Notes: generated from the sequence alone by a model not told the origin. Positions 18,339 through 27,576 are shown, counted from the first letter of the stretch. The stretch: DNA of 64,000 nt from Fluviirhizobium alvei (GCF_030551875.1 NZ_JAUOZU010000001.1:434001-498000), one strand, 5' to 3'. Program-made: numbers and translations.

Positions 18339-19220
18339 TCAGTGGCTCCGATCGGTTGCAAGGCCCTTCTTTCGGCTGGCTTCGCGCGTGACGTGAATGC
18401 CGACGGCACAAAAGACGAGCAGGCCGCCGGTGATGCTGGCAGGACCTGGTGTTTCGCCGAAAGCGAGCCAGACCCAGAAGGGGGCGAGAGGAGCGTCGAG
18501 CGCACCGATCAGAGCGGTCTCGATGGCCGGTAGACGCTGTGCTCCGAGCGTGAAGAGGATAAGGCCTGCCGCCGAATTCACGAGGCCGAACAGGGCCAGG
18601 AGCAGCAAGTCCTGGCTCGTCACAGCCATGGGGGCGCCGAATGGCCAACAGGCGAGACCACTGAGGAGCGCGGACAGGCATGCCGCCGGCAGCACAGGCG
18701 CCGCGTCCATGCGACGGGCGATCACCATCATCGCCGCCATTGAAAGCGTCATCCCGAATGCCAGGATATCCCCCGCAACACTGCCTTCGCCGCTGGCCCC
18801 GACCATGATCACAACACCGGCCAGGGCGGCCAGACTGGTGAAGATCGCCTCCCGCGACGGACGCTCCCGCAGAACGATCCATCCCAATGCTGCAGCGAGG
18901 AAAGGAACCGTCGCATAGATGATCGAAACATGGGCGACGGTTGTTCGTTCAAGTGATGTGATGAACAGGATCATACCGGCGGCGGAAATCATGGCAAACA
19001 GCCAGCCCGACATTTGAAGGCCGGCGAATTGCTGCCAGAGGTCACGACCCTGACCAATGGCGATGACGGTCATGATGCCCAAGGCGCCGAAAATGCCTCG
19101 CCATGCCAGCATGGTTCCGCTGTCGAGTTCAATCAGCCGGGTGAAATAGCCGGCCAGGCTCCAGGCGACGGCCGACGCAAAGACGAGTAAAAGGCCAATC
19201 TGGTAGCGGGAAGAGCTCAT
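18339..19220 (-). CDS. EamA-family (DMT) transporter
   Basis: A 293-residue membrane protein with about ten hydrophobic helices in two EamA repeats, each of five helices. LAWRGIFGALGIM and the RTTVAHVSIIYATVPFLAAALGWIVLRERPS stretch are typical of drug/metabolite exporters. The substrate is unknown. The ATG at 19220 overlaps the stop of the upstream gene (ATGA), so it is translated with the 150-residue protein. Together they form a unit divergent to the YafY-type regulator, which probably controls it. Confidence 0.85.
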   Translation of the reverse strand: MSSSRYQIGLLLVFASAVAWSLAGYFTRLIELDSGTMLAWRGIFGALGIMTVIAIGQGRDLWQQFAGLQMSGWLFAMISAAGMILFITSLERTTVAHVSIIYATVPFLAAALGWIVLRERPSREAIFTSLAALAGVVIMVGASGEGSVAGDILAFGMTLSMAAMMVIARRMDAAPVLPAACLSALLSGLACWPFGAPMAVTSQDLLLLALFGLVNSAAGLILFTLGAQRLPAIETALIGALDAPLAPFWVWLAFGETPGPASITGGLLVFCAVGIHVTREASRKKGLATDRSH

Positions 19221-19669
19221 GTGCCGGCCGTCCGATCTGGCCGCCTTTGCATCCAGTCGCCGGTTGTGTTCCACCAGCGGTTCGGGTTTGCGCTGTCATC
19301 GAGATTTTTCGAGCGGCTCGCCAGAATCGTTTCAAGCCGGATGACCGGCTCCTGATAGGAATGGAGCTGGAAGATCGTTTCGACCACCTGCTCGACGAGC
19401 AGCCGGTCGCAAGGAAGCTCGAACGAGAGTTCCACCACGCCTGGCCGCAGCCGCACGCCGGGTTCGGCACCTGCTGCAGCGCCATCCAGGGGGCGGTAGC
19501 GTTCCGTGCCTGCGCTGGATTGAAAGGCATTGCTGTCATAATGCCCGATGACGAGCGGCGTGATCGCCACCACGCCCCGCATGATCCGTTCGACATCTTC
19601 GCAGGGCGCCTGCACCCTGAGAAGCTGCATGGTTTCCATCCGGACCGATCTGGTTTCAAATTCCTGCAT
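19217..19669 (-). CDS. Conserved hypothetical protein, possible ferredoxin-fold family
   Basis: A 150-residue soluble protein. I do not recognise the family with confidence. The alternation of strands and helices (RSVRMETMQLLRVQAP... GVVELSFELP... VVETIFQLHSYQEPVIRLE) recalls NIF3/CutA-like small folds, but that is only an impression. The start at 19669 has a GAGGAG site. It is divergent to a YafY-type regulator and coupled to the EamA transporter gene by a 4-bp overlap. Confidence 0.6.
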   Translation of the reverse strand: MQEFETRSVRMETMQLLRVQAPCEDVERIMRGVVAITPLVIGHYDSNAFQSSAGTERYRPLDGAAAGAEPGVRLRPGVVELSFELPCDRLLVEQVVETIFQLHSYQEPVIRLETILASRSKNLDDSANPNRWWNTTGDWMQRRPDRTAGT

Positions 19670-19794
19670 TGCGGCTCCTCTTTCAATATTTGTGTGAGGG
19701 GCAGGATAGAATGCGGTTGCTGACACGGCCTGTCAGCAGTCCTATGTTGAAACGGAAACGCTTTTCGGGCGGGTGGCTGTACAGGACGTATAAG

Positions 19795-20487
19795 ATGGGT
19801 CGGTCGACGCGACTGTTTGAAATCATCCGGCTGCTGAAGCGTGCCTCCCGCCCGCTGACGGCTGCGGAGATCGCGCGGTTGCTGGAAGTCAGCACACGAA
19901 CTGTCTACCGGGATTTTGTCAGCCTGCAGGCCATGAAGGTTCCCGTCGAAGGCGAGGCGGGCATTGGCTATATCATGCGCGAAGGCTATGAATTGCCTCC
20001 CCTCATGTTCACGCCGGATGAGGTGGAGTCGATCATGGTCGGCCTTTCCTTGCTGGGCCGGACAGGCGATACGGGACTGAGCACCGCCGCTGCCAGCGCC
20101 CGCGTGAAGATCGACGACATGTTGGCCGAAAGGCTCGGTGGGCGGCTTGACCGGGCGGATCTGCATGTGTCGCGCTGGAATGCCGTACCAGCATCGACCA
20201 TCGATGTTTCGCTGTTGCGAAAGGCGATCCGGCGGGAAACCAAACTCTCTCTTGCCTACAAAGACGCCGAAGCCAGCCGCACTGAGCGCATCGTCTGGCC
20301 GATCGCGCTCGTCTATTATGTCGAAAGCGTCATTCTCGTCGCATGGTGCGAGTTGCGTGGAGATTTCCGCCATTTCCGCACAGATCGGATATCGGAATGC
20401 GATCTACTGGATGAAACCTTCCGCGGTCAGCGCGAAAGGCTGCATGCCGAATGGCAATCCAGAAACCCGTGGTCCTCGATCGGTTAA
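19795..20487 (+). CDS. YafY-type HTH/WYL transcriptional regulator
   Basis: The protein has 230 residues. An N-terminal helix-turn-helix of the DeoR-like HTH_11 type (TRLFEIIRLLKRASRPLTAAEIA, LLEVSTRTVYRDFVSLQ) is followed by a WYL-type domain, with IVWPIALVYYVESVILVAWCELR and DFRHFRTDRI. Such proteins act as repressors or activators that sense ligands or nucleic acids through the WYL part. The ATG at 19795 is chosen because the domain starts there; an AGGA site precedes it. It is divergent to the hypothetical/EamA unit, the likely target. Confidence 0.88.
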   Translation: MGRSTRLFEIIRLLKRASRPLTAAEIARLLEVSTRTVYRDFVSLQAMKVPVEGEAGIGYIMREGYELPPLMFTPDEVESIMVGLSLLGRTGDTGLSTAAASARVKIDDMLAERLGGRLDRADLHVSRWNAVPASTIDVSLLRKAIRRETKLSLAYKDAEASRTERIVWPIALVYYVESVILVAWCELRGDFRHFRTDRISECDLLDETFRGQRERLHAEWQSRNPWSSIG

Positions 20488-20527
20488 TCGGGTCCGCGGG
20501 CGTGGTTGCTGCGGGCCCGGTCTTTGG

Positions 20528-20758
20528 TCAATGCGCCTGCGCACCCGTCATCTTGCCCGCAAGGAAAAAGCCGAAGCGGCCGACGAACTGGGTGACGATA
20601 AAGGCAATCGGCCAGGCGATGATGAACTGGTGCGGCCAGGCCTTGAGCCAGATTTCGTTGGGGCCGATTGCAATCATGCTCATGATGCCGGACATGATAA
20701 GAGCCATCATGCCGGTGATGAGGATCTGCGCGATAATCATTGTGCGTTTCTGTACCAT
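20528..20758 (-). CDS. DUF2798 small membrane protein
   Basis: A 76-residue protein with two hydrophobic helices (about 7-30 and 42-70) separated by a polar loop (GPNEIWLKAWPHQ). The arrangement of IIAWPIAFIVTQFVGRF fits the DUF2798 family, which has no known function. The start at 20758 has a GGAAAG site. It is convergent with the YafY-type regulator and probably monocistronic. Confidence 0.75.
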   Translation of the reverse strand: MVQKRTMIIAQILITGMMALIMSGIMSMIAIGPNEIWLKAWPHQFIIAWPIAFIVTQFVGRFGFFLAGKMTGAQAH

Positions 20759-20976
20759 GGTGTCTTTCCATTTTTTGGGGAGACGCCAGGGATTGGGAGC
20801 ATCCGAAGCGCCTCCCGGTTTCGAAATGAAGGAGGCGCCGTGGGTTCGCGTCGAGCGACTAGATCTTGCGGATGCAAGGACTGGAATAACCGGACCAGCC
20901 TGAAATTTTTTCGGCAAGTCCGGTCCTAGTCCAGCCACCTGACCAAAGTCAAGTCCTGCGGCACGCCGCAGGTCGC

Positions 20977-22110
20977 TCAGGTTCTGTGCGCAATTGTCTT
21001 CAGAAGCGCGAAGGTCTCGAATTCGCGGTAGCTCTTCTCGTCGTTGCTGGCGCCGTAATTCTGGTTGGCGGACAGCTTGACGATCGTAACATTGCGCGTC
21101 GGATTGACATAGACGAACTGGTTATAGACGCCGATGGCGGAATACTCGCCCTCATCGCCTTCCGGCACCCACCATTGATAGCCGTAACCGAGCAGGGAAT
21201 CCGAAAGGCCGGTGTCGCCCGGCATGAGATGCGGCGCATCCGGCGTCACCGATGCCGTGACCCAGTCTTCTGAAACGATGCGGCGACCATTGGCGATCCC
21301 CTTGTTGCGGAACAGTTCGCCGATCTTGGCATAGTCGCGCGCCGTTGCATTAAGGCCGCCGAAGGCCATTTCCATGCCGAAATCGTCAGTGATCCAGTAG
21401 CCCGGATTTTCCATGCCGAGCGGGTGCCAGAGCTTTTCCTGCATGTAGGACGTGATCGACCGACCGACCGCCTTGGTCAGCACCATGCCAAGAACCTGGG
21501 TGTCGGTGGAATTGTAGAGATTGAAGCTGCCCGGTTCGCGCGCCCGCGGCAAGGTCGGCGCAAAGCCATCGAAACTTGAACCCGAGGCCATGACGGTGGC
21601 AAAGCGCACGATATCGGATTCCGGATCGGAATAATCCTCGTTCCACTGGGCGCCGGACGACATCTGCAACACATCCTTGATGCGCACGCCGTCATAGGCA
21701 GAACCCGCAAATTCCGGCCGATAGTCCGTAACCTTCTCCTCGATCGACCCGATCAGGCCCTCATCGACCGCAATGCCCATGGTGGCGGAAATGAAGCTTT
21801 TCGCCACTGACATCGACATCCAGTGCCTGTCGGCACCACCCCAGTCGGCATAGTTTTCATAGACGACCTTGCCATCCTTCAAAACCAGAAGCGCCATCGT
21901 ATCGGTGGCGGCGAGAAAATCGGCAGAATTGCGCGCGCTTCCTTCGAACAGATGCTGGTCGGGCAGGGTGATCCTGTCGCCCTCGGCAAAGGGGGCCGGT
22001 GTCGGCGATGGCGTCATCGTCGAGGTCGGAAAGATGTCCTTCATCGTCTGAAAATTCTGGCGCTGATCGGCGCCCCTGAAAAGATTTGCAGTAAATGTCG
22101 CGCGGTCCAT
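20977..22110 (-). CDS. Beta-lactamase-fold serine hydrolase
   Basis: The protein has 377 residues. The catalytic S-x-x-K motif is in SMSVAKSF, the Y-x-N element is probably LYNSTDTQV, and the C-terminal YGYQWWVPEGDEGEYSAIGVYNQFVYVNP matches class C beta-lactamase-like esterases and carboxypeptidases. No signal peptide is seen, so it appears cytoplasmic. The substrate is unknown; 6-aminohexanoate-dimer hydrolase-like enzymes have a similar layout. The ATG at 22110 has a GGGGGA site and is preferred over 22149. Confidence 0.85.
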   Translation of the reverse strand: MDRATFTANLFRGADQRQNFQTMKDIFPTSTMTPSPTPAPFAEGDRITLPDQHLFEGSARNSADFLAATDTMALLVLKDGKVVYENYADWGGADRHWMSMSVAKSFISATMGIAVDEGLIGSIEEKVTDYRPEFAGSAYDGVRIKDVLQMSSGAQWNEDYSDPESDIVRFATVMASGSSFDGFAPTLPRAREPGSFNLYNSTDTQVLGMVLTKAVGRSITSYMQEKLWHPLGMENPGYWITDDFGMEMAFGGLNATARDYAKIGELFRNKGIANGRRIVSEDWVTASVTPDAPHLMPGDTGLSDSLLGYGYQWWVPEGDEGEYSAIGVYNQFVYVNPTRNVTIVKLSANQNYGASNDEKSYREFETFALLKTIAHRT

Positions 22111-22280
22111 TCTGTCCCCCAGAGTGTGATTATGGGACCAGACTGGCAAATCGGACGCACCTCTGGCAAGCGATTCTATACGATCGTTCAGGAAAAAGTT
22201 TTATGTAGTGCGGCACGTCCGTGTGTTTCCGGGCGCAAGCTGTTGCCTGAGGATTAACTCCTCCATGGGCTAAGAATAAA

Positions 22281-22303
22281 CCCCTCCCCACAAGGGGGAG
22301 GGG
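22281..22303. repeat. REP-like palindrome, copy 1
   Basis: CCCCTCCCC, ACAA loop, GGGGGAGGGG. The same 23-bp palindrome occurs at 48785 and, inverted, at 48924. It lies in the 306-bp region between the serine hydrolase and a chemoreceptor gene. Confidence 0.8.
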
Positions 22304-22357
22304 TCGTCATAAAAGAGCGAGGCACTTCCAACGCCCGCGATGCCGGCAGCCTGCAAC

Positions 22358-22386
22358 AAAAAACCGCCGACGTTTCCGCCGGCGGT
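22358..22386 (-). terminator. Rho-independent terminator after chemoreceptor
   Basis: On the minus strand, ACCGCCG/CGGCGGT arms (22380-22386 with 22363-22369) are followed by six T residues, 30 bp after the stop codon. Confidence 0.85.
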
Positions 22387-22416
22387 TGAGTGGTGCTGAT
22401 TTTTAAAGTGCCGGGC

Positions 22417-24252
22417 TTATCCCGCCATGCGCATGCGCTGCGCCATATGGCCGAGCTGGCTGCCCTGCGAGCTCGACGAGACCTTGAAACTGCGGATGAG
22501 GTTGAGCAGTTCTTCGGTATCGTTGGCCAGCGTCTCGGCGGAGGCGGTGGTTTCCTCTGCCATGGCGGCATTCTGCTGGGTGGCGGCATCGAGCTGGTTC
22601 ATCGACGAGGAGATCGAACGCAGGGTCGTATCCTGCTCGCTCGCCGAATGGGCGATCTTGGTGACGATATCGCTCGCAGCCTTGATCTGGTCGGAGATAC
22701 GCTTGAGCGCTTCCCCGGCCTCGCCGACCAGCTGGACGCCATTCTGCACCTGGCTCGAGGAATTGGAGATCTGTTCCTTGATCTCCTTGGCGGCAGCGGC
22801 GGAGCGCTGAGCCAGTTCGCGCACTTCCTGGGCGACGACGGCAAAACCCTTGCCGCTTTCGCCGGCGCGGGCGGCCTCGACGCCGGCATTGAGCGCCAGA
22901 AGGTTGGTCTGGAAGGCGATTTCATCGATGACGCCGATGATCTTCGAGATTTCCGAAGAGGATTTCTCGATGCCGCTCATGGCGCCGATGGCCTGCGCCA
23001 CCACCTGGTCGGAGCGGTTGGCTTCGCCGGAGATGGTGTTCACCCGGTTCGCGGCTTCCTGAGCGCCTTCCGCCGTGTGGCGGACGGCCACGGCCAGTTC
23101 GTCGAGAGCCGCCGACGTCTCTTCGAGATTGGCCGCCTGGCGTTCGGTGCGCTGCGACAGTTCGCCGGAGGCGCGCCGGATCTCGTCCTTGGAGCCGGCA
23201 ATATCGACACCCTTGGCGGAGACACGGCCCATGGCCGCTTCGAGATGGCCGAGCGCTTCGTTGAAATTGTCGCGCAGCGTCGCATATTTACGGCCGAGAT
23301 CGTCGCATCGGACGGTCAGGTCGCCGCGTGCCAGCTGTTCGAGAGCGCGGCCGATGGTCGAGACGACCAGCGCCTGCTGTTCGGTCTCATCCTTCTGCAT
23401 GTCGACATTGGCCTGGCGTTCGCGATCGAGCTGCTGCTGCTGCTCTTCCTGGCGCCGTTCCATCGCATGGCGTTCGCGCACCTTCTGCTGCAGCGATTCC
23501 GTGGCGCGTGCCATCATGCCGACTTCGTTGCCGAGACCGGTATGGGGAATGGCAATCGCAACATCCTCATCGGCAACGCGGGTGAGGGCATGGTGGATAT
23601 CGGCAAGCGGTTTGGAAATGCCGCGGATAACGTACCAGGCCGAGGCAAGCGCCAGCACGGCAATGACCAGGCCGATACCGATCGCTTCGTTGGCCATGGC
23701 GTTCACCTGCACCTCTAGGTCATCGATATAGACACCGGTGCCGACGATGATGCCCCAGGGCTCGAACGATTTCGTATAGGCGGCCTTCAGATAGACGTCG
23801 CCATCAGGGTTGGTGGGCTTTTCCCAGTAATATTCGGTAATGCCACCGCCATTGCGTCCCTTGTCAACCATCTGGTCGCGGAACATGTTGCCCATCTTGT
23901 CCGGCAGGCCCTTCTGCTTGGTGCCGACATTCTTGGGATTGGGATGGAAAACCTGCACGACATCGTAGTCCATGCCGAACAGGTAGCCGTTGGGCTCGAA
24001 TTTCACCTTGCTCAACAGTGCGTAGGCGGCCTTTTGCGCCTGTTCGCGGGTCATTTCGCCGGCAACCTCGCGGTCGTGGAATGCCTTGAGTACCGACAGG
24101 CCGGATTCAACCTGCGTGCGCAGCATGTCGAACCGTTCGGAATAGATCGCATTCGACGAAGAGCGGATCTGGAAGAAAATGGCGGCGGCGAATGCGAGCA
24201 TCATCGCGCCGACCAGCAGGAAAAGCTGTCTGGAAATTTTTAGGTTTTTCAT
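22417..24252 (-). CDS. Methyl-accepting chemotaxis protein with Cache sensor
   Basis: The protein has 611 residues with the same plan as the chemoreceptor at 14542: first helix (about 8-30), single-Cache domain (about 40-185, with FEPNGYLFGMDYDVVQVFHP and EPWGIIVGTGVYIDDLE), second helix, HAMP, and signalling tip [21 protein letters not shown]. The linker is rich in Gln/Glu (EERQEEQQQQLDRER-like), a coiled coil. The start at 24252 follows a GAGGA site; an upstream in-frame ATG (24333) lacks one. The two receptors are related but clearly diverged in the sensor part. Confidence 0.92.
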   Translation of the reverse strand: MKNLKISRQLFLLVGAMMLAFAAAIFFQIRSSSNAIYSERFDMLRTQVESGLSVLKAFHDREVAGEMTREQAQKAAYALLSKVKFEPNGYLFGMDYDVVQVFHPNPKNVGTKQKGLPDKMGNMFRDQMVDKGRNGGGITEYYWEKPTNPDGDVYLKAAYTKSFEPWGIIVGTGVYIDDLEVQVNAMANEAIGIGLVIAVLALASAWYVIRGISKPLADIHHALTRVADEDVAIAIPHTGLGNEVGMMARATESLQQKVRERHAMERRQEEQQQQLDRERQANVDMQKDETEQQALVVSTIGRALEQLARGDLTVRCDDLGRKYATLRDNFNEALGHLEAAMGRVSAKGVDIAGSKDEIRRASGELSQRTERQAANLEETSAALDELAVAVRHTAEGAQEAANRVNTISGEANRSDQVVAQAIGAMSGIEKSSSEISKIIGVIDEIAFQTNLLALNAGVEAARAGESGKGFAVVAQEVRELAQRSAAAAKEIKEQISNSSSQVQNGVQLVGEAGEALKRISDQIKAASDIVTKIAHSASEQDTTLRSISSSMNQLDAATQQNAAMAEETTASAETLANDTEELLNLIRSFKVSSSSQGSQLGHMAQRMRMAG

Positions 24253-24637
24253 TTGTCCTCGGCAAACAGTGTCGCCGGTTCCGTTCATCTTTCTGCTGTC
24301 GAGACGGAATTCTCGATGATGAACAGGCCTCATGCCGAACCAGGGTGCTCCGACAATCGCGGCTGGTGGCTAAGGATTGGTTGATAATGGAATAACGAGT
24401 TCTTGTGATTCAAAAATAATAGATTTGCGGATTTTTCAAACGCAAACCGCGTAAATCACGAATTTGGAATGTAAGCGGGAAACCTTTCCGAAATATTAGC
24501 AAAATGACGGAAAGTGAATTCTTACTGTTCTGCCCGAATGCTCAGGGCCCGGTCGGGCAGAACGAATATCGTGCCAGAAGTTGCGCCTTGGCGCTGCCTT
24601 TGCCTTCGGACTGAAGCGGATTGGTATTCACGTGTCA
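24253..24637. other. Intergenic region with long hairpin
   Basis: 385 bp between the chemoreceptor start and the gstI end. It holds the receptor promoter, in an AT-rich part at 24400-24500. An 11-bp perfect inverted repeat GTTCTGCCCGA/TCGGGCAGAAC (24527-24537 with 24553-24563) may be the gstI terminator, although no T-run follows on either strand. Confidence 0.5.
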
Positions 24638-24835
24638 TCAGGAGTTCAGCGGCTTGGCTGCGTCCTTGATCGCATCATTGTGATACCAGTTTCCGTCGAG
24701 GGCTTCCGCGCAAATCTGGGTTGTAGATTTCGCGTCGGAAAAATTCGAAAATTCGCGGTTTTCGCGATTTCCGTCACGAAATCGACCAGGAAAAGGAATT
24801 ATCTGGGCTGAACCTTGGTGCGTATTGGCTTTCAT
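24638..24835 (-). CDS. gstI: DUF2735 protein, GstI-like glutamine synthetase translational inhibitor
   Basis: A 65-residue protein. SAQIIPFPGRF near the start and GNWYHNDAIKDA near the end match DUF2735, the family of Rhizobium leguminosarum GstI. There gstI lies divergent to glnII and lowers glnII translation when nitrogen is sufficient. The same divergent arrangement is seen here, 420 bp from the glnII start. The ATG at 24835 is chosen because the family similarity begins there; the longer frame to 24892 has an unrelated N-terminus. Function is by family and position. Confidence 0.8.
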   Translation of the reverse strand: MKANTHQGSAQIIPFPGRFRDGNRENREFSNFSDAKSTTQICAEALDGNWYHNDAIKDAAKPLNS

Positions 24836-25143
24836 AGCTCTGTTTCCTCGTTTTTTCTCTGATTTTCGAAAGATGGTATCTTTGTAGCACACTTCAAGAT
24901 TGATTGCATGGGGAATATTCTGAATGCCTGAAAAAAGTTCAGTGGCAGATTAAATAATAGGCAGCGCAGTCGCATTCGGACCTGCTAATTGCCAGGTGAG
25001 CGTTTTTTAGGCTGTCGTTTTTGCGAGACTCGGACGGTGTGAGACGGAATCCTTGCGGTCCGCCTGTGAATCCCGTGGCGGTTGGTCGCAGCCGCGAGAG
25101 ATTCTGTCGGTTTCCTGTAGATGCGCGAGGCCTATTTTGAATC

Positions 25144-25159
25144 TGGCACGCTATATGCA
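25144..25159 (+). promoter_or_regulatory. Sigma-54 (-24/-12) promoter of glnII
   Basis: TGGCAC, then GCTAT, then ATGCA: the GG and GC doublets are 10 bp apart as required for RpoN. It is 97 bp before the glnII start codon. Rhizobial glnII is known to be NtrC/RpoN dependent. A clear NtrC site was not found by eye in 24836-25143; that region otherwise shows nothing but the divergent gstI start. Confidence 0.75.
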
Positions 25160-25255
25160 TCGAAGGAGGCATCTGTCTGCGGCGGTCTTGATCGCTGGTC
25201 CTGCTGCCGCATTCCGACGGGTTGTGTTCAACGTGATAACGACGAAAGACGATCA

Positions 25256-26290
25256 ATGACGAAGTATAAACTCGAGTATATCTGGCTCGACGGTTACACC
25301 CCGGTTCCCAACCTTCGCGGCAAGACGCAGATCAAAGAATTCGATGTCTTCCCGTCGCTTGCCGAGCTTCCCTACTGGGGCTTCGACGGCTCGTCGACCA
25401 ATCAGGCAGAAGGCCGCAGCTCCGATTGCGTGCTGAAGCCGGTTGCGCTTTATCCGGATCCGGCCCGCTCGAACGGCATTCTGGTCATGTGCGAAGTGAT
25501 GATGCCGGATGGCGTTACCCCGCATCCGTCCAACAGCCGTGCCACCATTCTCGACGATCCGGACACCTGGTTCGGTTTCGAACAGGAATATTTCTTCTAC
25601 AAGAACGGCCGTCCGCTCGGCTTCCCGGATGCAGGTTATCCCGCTCCGCAGGGCCCGTACTACACCGGCGTCGGCTACAAGAACGTTGGCGATATCGCCC
25701 GTCAGATCGTTGAAGAGCATCTTGATCTCTGCCTCGCTGCCGGAATCAACCACGAAGGCATCAATGCCGAAGTGGCCAAGGGTCAGTGGGAATTCCAGGT
25801 GTTCGGCAAGGGCTCCAAGAAGGCTGCCGACGAAATCTGGATGGCACGCTACCTGCTGATGCGGCTGTGCGAAAAGTACGGCATCGACATCGAATGGCAT
25901 TGCAAGCCGCTCGGCGACACCGACTGGAACGGTTCGGGCATGCACTGCAACTTCTCCACCAAGTTCATGCGCGAAGTCGGCGGTAAGGCCTATTTTGAAG
26001 CTCTCATGGCTGCTTTCGCCAAGAACTGGAAAGAGCATATCGACGTTTACGGTCCGGACAACCACATGCGTTTGACCGGCAAGCACGAGACCGCTCCGTG
26101 GAACCAGTTCTCCTATGGTGTTGCTGACCGTGGTGCCTCGATCCGCGTCCCGCATTCCTTCGTGAAGAACGATTACAAGGGCTATCTGGAAGATCGTCGT
26201 CCGAACTCCCAGGGCGACCCATACCAGATCGCTTCGCAGGTTCTGAAGACCATTTCGGAAGTCCCGACCGCCGCTTCTGCTGCGGCCTGA
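25256..26290 (+). CDS. glnII: Glutamine synthetase II
   Basis: A 344-residue eukaryotic-type GSII, much shorter than GlnA (about 470). Motifs include LPYWGFDGSSTNQAEGRSSD near the N-terminus, FGFEQEYFFYKNGRPLGFP, DIEWHCKPLGDTDWNGSGMH and MRLTGKHETAPWNQFSYGVADRGASIR. It makes glutamine from glutamate, ammonia and ATP under nitrogen limitation. GSII lacks the adenylylation control of GlnA; control is by the sigma-54 promoter upstream and, by family knowledge, GstI. The ATG at 25256 matches the family start MTKYKLEYIWLDGY. Confidence 0.96.
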   Translation: MTKYKLEYIWLDGYTPVPNLRGKTQIKEFDVFPSLAELPYWGFDGSSTNQAEGRSSDCVLKPVALYPDPARSNGILVMCEVMMPDGVTPHPSNSRATILDDPDTWFGFEQEYFFYKNGRPLGFPDAGYPAPQGPYYTGVGYKNVGDIARQIVEEHLDLCLAAGINHEGINAEVAKGQWEFQVFGKGSKKAADEIWMARYLLMRLCEKYGIDIEWHCKPLGDTDWNGSGMHCNFSTKFMREVGGKAYFEALMAAFAKNWKEHIDVYGPDNHMRLTGKHETAPWNQFSYGVADRGASIRVPHSFVKNDYKGYLEDRRPNSQGDPYQIASQVLKTISEVPTAASAAA

Positions 26291-26315
26291 TCGGATCCGA
26301 CCAATTGATCTTGAG

Positions 26316-26343
26316 CGGCGCCGGGGCAACCCGGCGCCGTTTT
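26316..26343 (+). terminator. Rho-independent terminator of glnII
   Basis: A perfect 10-bp stem CGGCGCCGGG/CCCGGCGCCG with a GCAA loop, followed by TTTT, 26 bp after the stop codon. Confidence 0.92.
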
Positions 26344-26417
26344 CGTTGCTTGATCTGAATCATACATAGAAAAAATAATATGTATAAGCTGAATTCATCC
26401 ACAAGGAGGATTTAGCC

Positions 26418-26903
26418 ATGAAACATAAAAGACTGTTCGCAGCCATGATCCTGTCCGCCTTCGTTGCCGCACCGGCGATGGCGGAGGATAATCAGAACTG
26501 GCGCCCCTGGGGCGGCGGAAACGGTCCCGGTCGTCAGGCGATGATGGACCGGATCGGCGCCATCGACAGCAACGATGATGGTATCATCAGCGCCGATGAG
26601 GCAGCCGACCAGGTCGAATCCGTCTATGCGGCCATGGATGCTGATGACGATGGCGAACTGACCATGGAAGAATTCATGGCCGTTCGCATGGGGCCGCAGC
26701 TCGGGCAGAACGAAGCCCGCCAGAAAATGATGCAGGATCGCAAGAAGGCCCGCTTTGGTGAAATGGATGTCGACAAGAGCGGCAAGGTCTCCAAGGCCGA
26801 ATTCATCGCAGCCGGCAAGGCTCGCTTCGAGGCAGCCGACACCGACAAGGATGGGCAGGTCACGCCATGGGAATTCCGGGCCCAGCGTCGCGGTTGGCAA
26901 TAA
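26418..26903 (+). CDS. Secreted EF-hand calcium-binding protein
   Basis: The protein has 161 residues. A Sec signal peptide (MKHKRLFAAMILSAFVAAPAMA) is cleaved after about residue 22. Four EF-hand loops follow: DSNDDGIISADE, DADDDGELTMEE, DVDKSGKVSKAE and DTDKDGQVTPWE, each with acidic residues at positions 1, 3, 5 and 12. It is probably a periplasmic Ca2+-binding protein. A strong AAGGAGG site lies before the ATG. It is flanked by terminators and is thus monocistronic. Its partner is unknown. Confidence 0.9.
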   Translation: MKHKRLFAAMILSAFVAAPAMAEDNQNWRPWGGGNGPGRQAMMDRIGAIDSNDDGIISADEAADQVESVYAAMDADDDGELTMEEFMAVRMGPQLGQNEARQKMMQDRKKARFGEMDVDKSGKVSKAEFIAAGKARFEAADTDKDGQVTPWEFRAQRRGWQ

Positions 26904-26920
26904 ACCTGGCAAAAGGCAGG

Positions 26921-26944
26921 GGCGCCGGATGATCCGGCGCCTTT
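26921..26944. terminator. Hairpin terminator after EF-hand gene
   Basis: An 8-bp GGCGCCGG/CCGGCGCC stem with ATGAT loop followed by TTT, between the convergent EF-hand and FMN reductase genes. Confidence 0.8.
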
Positions 26945-26956
26945 GGCTCCAGGAGG

Positions 26957-27520
26957 TTAACCGCGCAGCGGTTTCAGGGCGCCGGCCCACTTGTGGAGTT
27001 CGTTCAGCATCAGCGTCGTACCCTCGATCACCTGGTCGTTGGGCTGGAAACCGTCTTCCTTGAGGAAATTCGGGAAGAAGGGCAGCGGAACCGTCTGCGG
27101 AATCGGCATCATGTTGACGTTGTTGAGCAACTGACGCAGGCCCTGGGTCGCACGAAGACCGGCGGAAACGCCGCCATAGCTGACCACGCTGGCCGGCTTA
27201 TAGCCCCATTCGACAAGCAGGCATTGCACGGCATTGACCAGCGAGGCCGGCGGGAAGAAATCATATTCCGGTGTGACGAAAATGAAGGCATCGGCAGCCG
27301 AAACACTTTGGCTCCAGCGCTTGGTCGCCTCATGCTCGTATTTCTGCATACGGGGGTGCGCAGCCTCATCGAGAAGCGGCAGGTTGAAATCGGCCAGGTC
27401 GACCAGTTCGACATCGAACTTGCCGTGCGAGGCTGCGAAGTCCTTGAACCAGCTGGCGATCTTGGGGCCGACGCGACCGGGTCTGGTGCTGCCGATGATG
27501 ATGTTGAGCTTGAGGGTCAC
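26957..27520 (-). CDS. NAD(P)H-dependent FMN reductase
   Basis: A 187-residue flavodoxin-like protein. The start LNIIIGSTRPGRVGPKIA is the phosphate-binding loop for FMN, and DAFIFVTPEYDFFPPASLVNAV and KPASVVSYGGVSAGLRA are typical of NADPH-dependent FMN reductases and azoreductase-like quinone reductases. It is divergent to an HxlR regulator, which commonly controls such genes in response to quinones or aldehydes. The real substrate is unknown. Confidence 0.88.
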   Translation of the reverse strand: MTLKLNIIIGSTRPGRVGPKIASWFKDFAASHGKFDVELVDLADFNLPLLDEAAHPRMQKYEHEATKRWSQSVSAADAFIFVTPEYDFFPPASLVNAVQCLLVEWGYKPASVVSYGGVSAGLRATQGLRQLLNNVNMMPIPQTVPLPFFPNFLKEDGFQPNDQVIEGTTLMLNELHKWAGALKPLRG

Positions 27521-27576
27521 TCTTTTATCCTCTTCAGAAGATGGGTTTTGGGCATCCTTGTTGGCTGCCGAACAAT

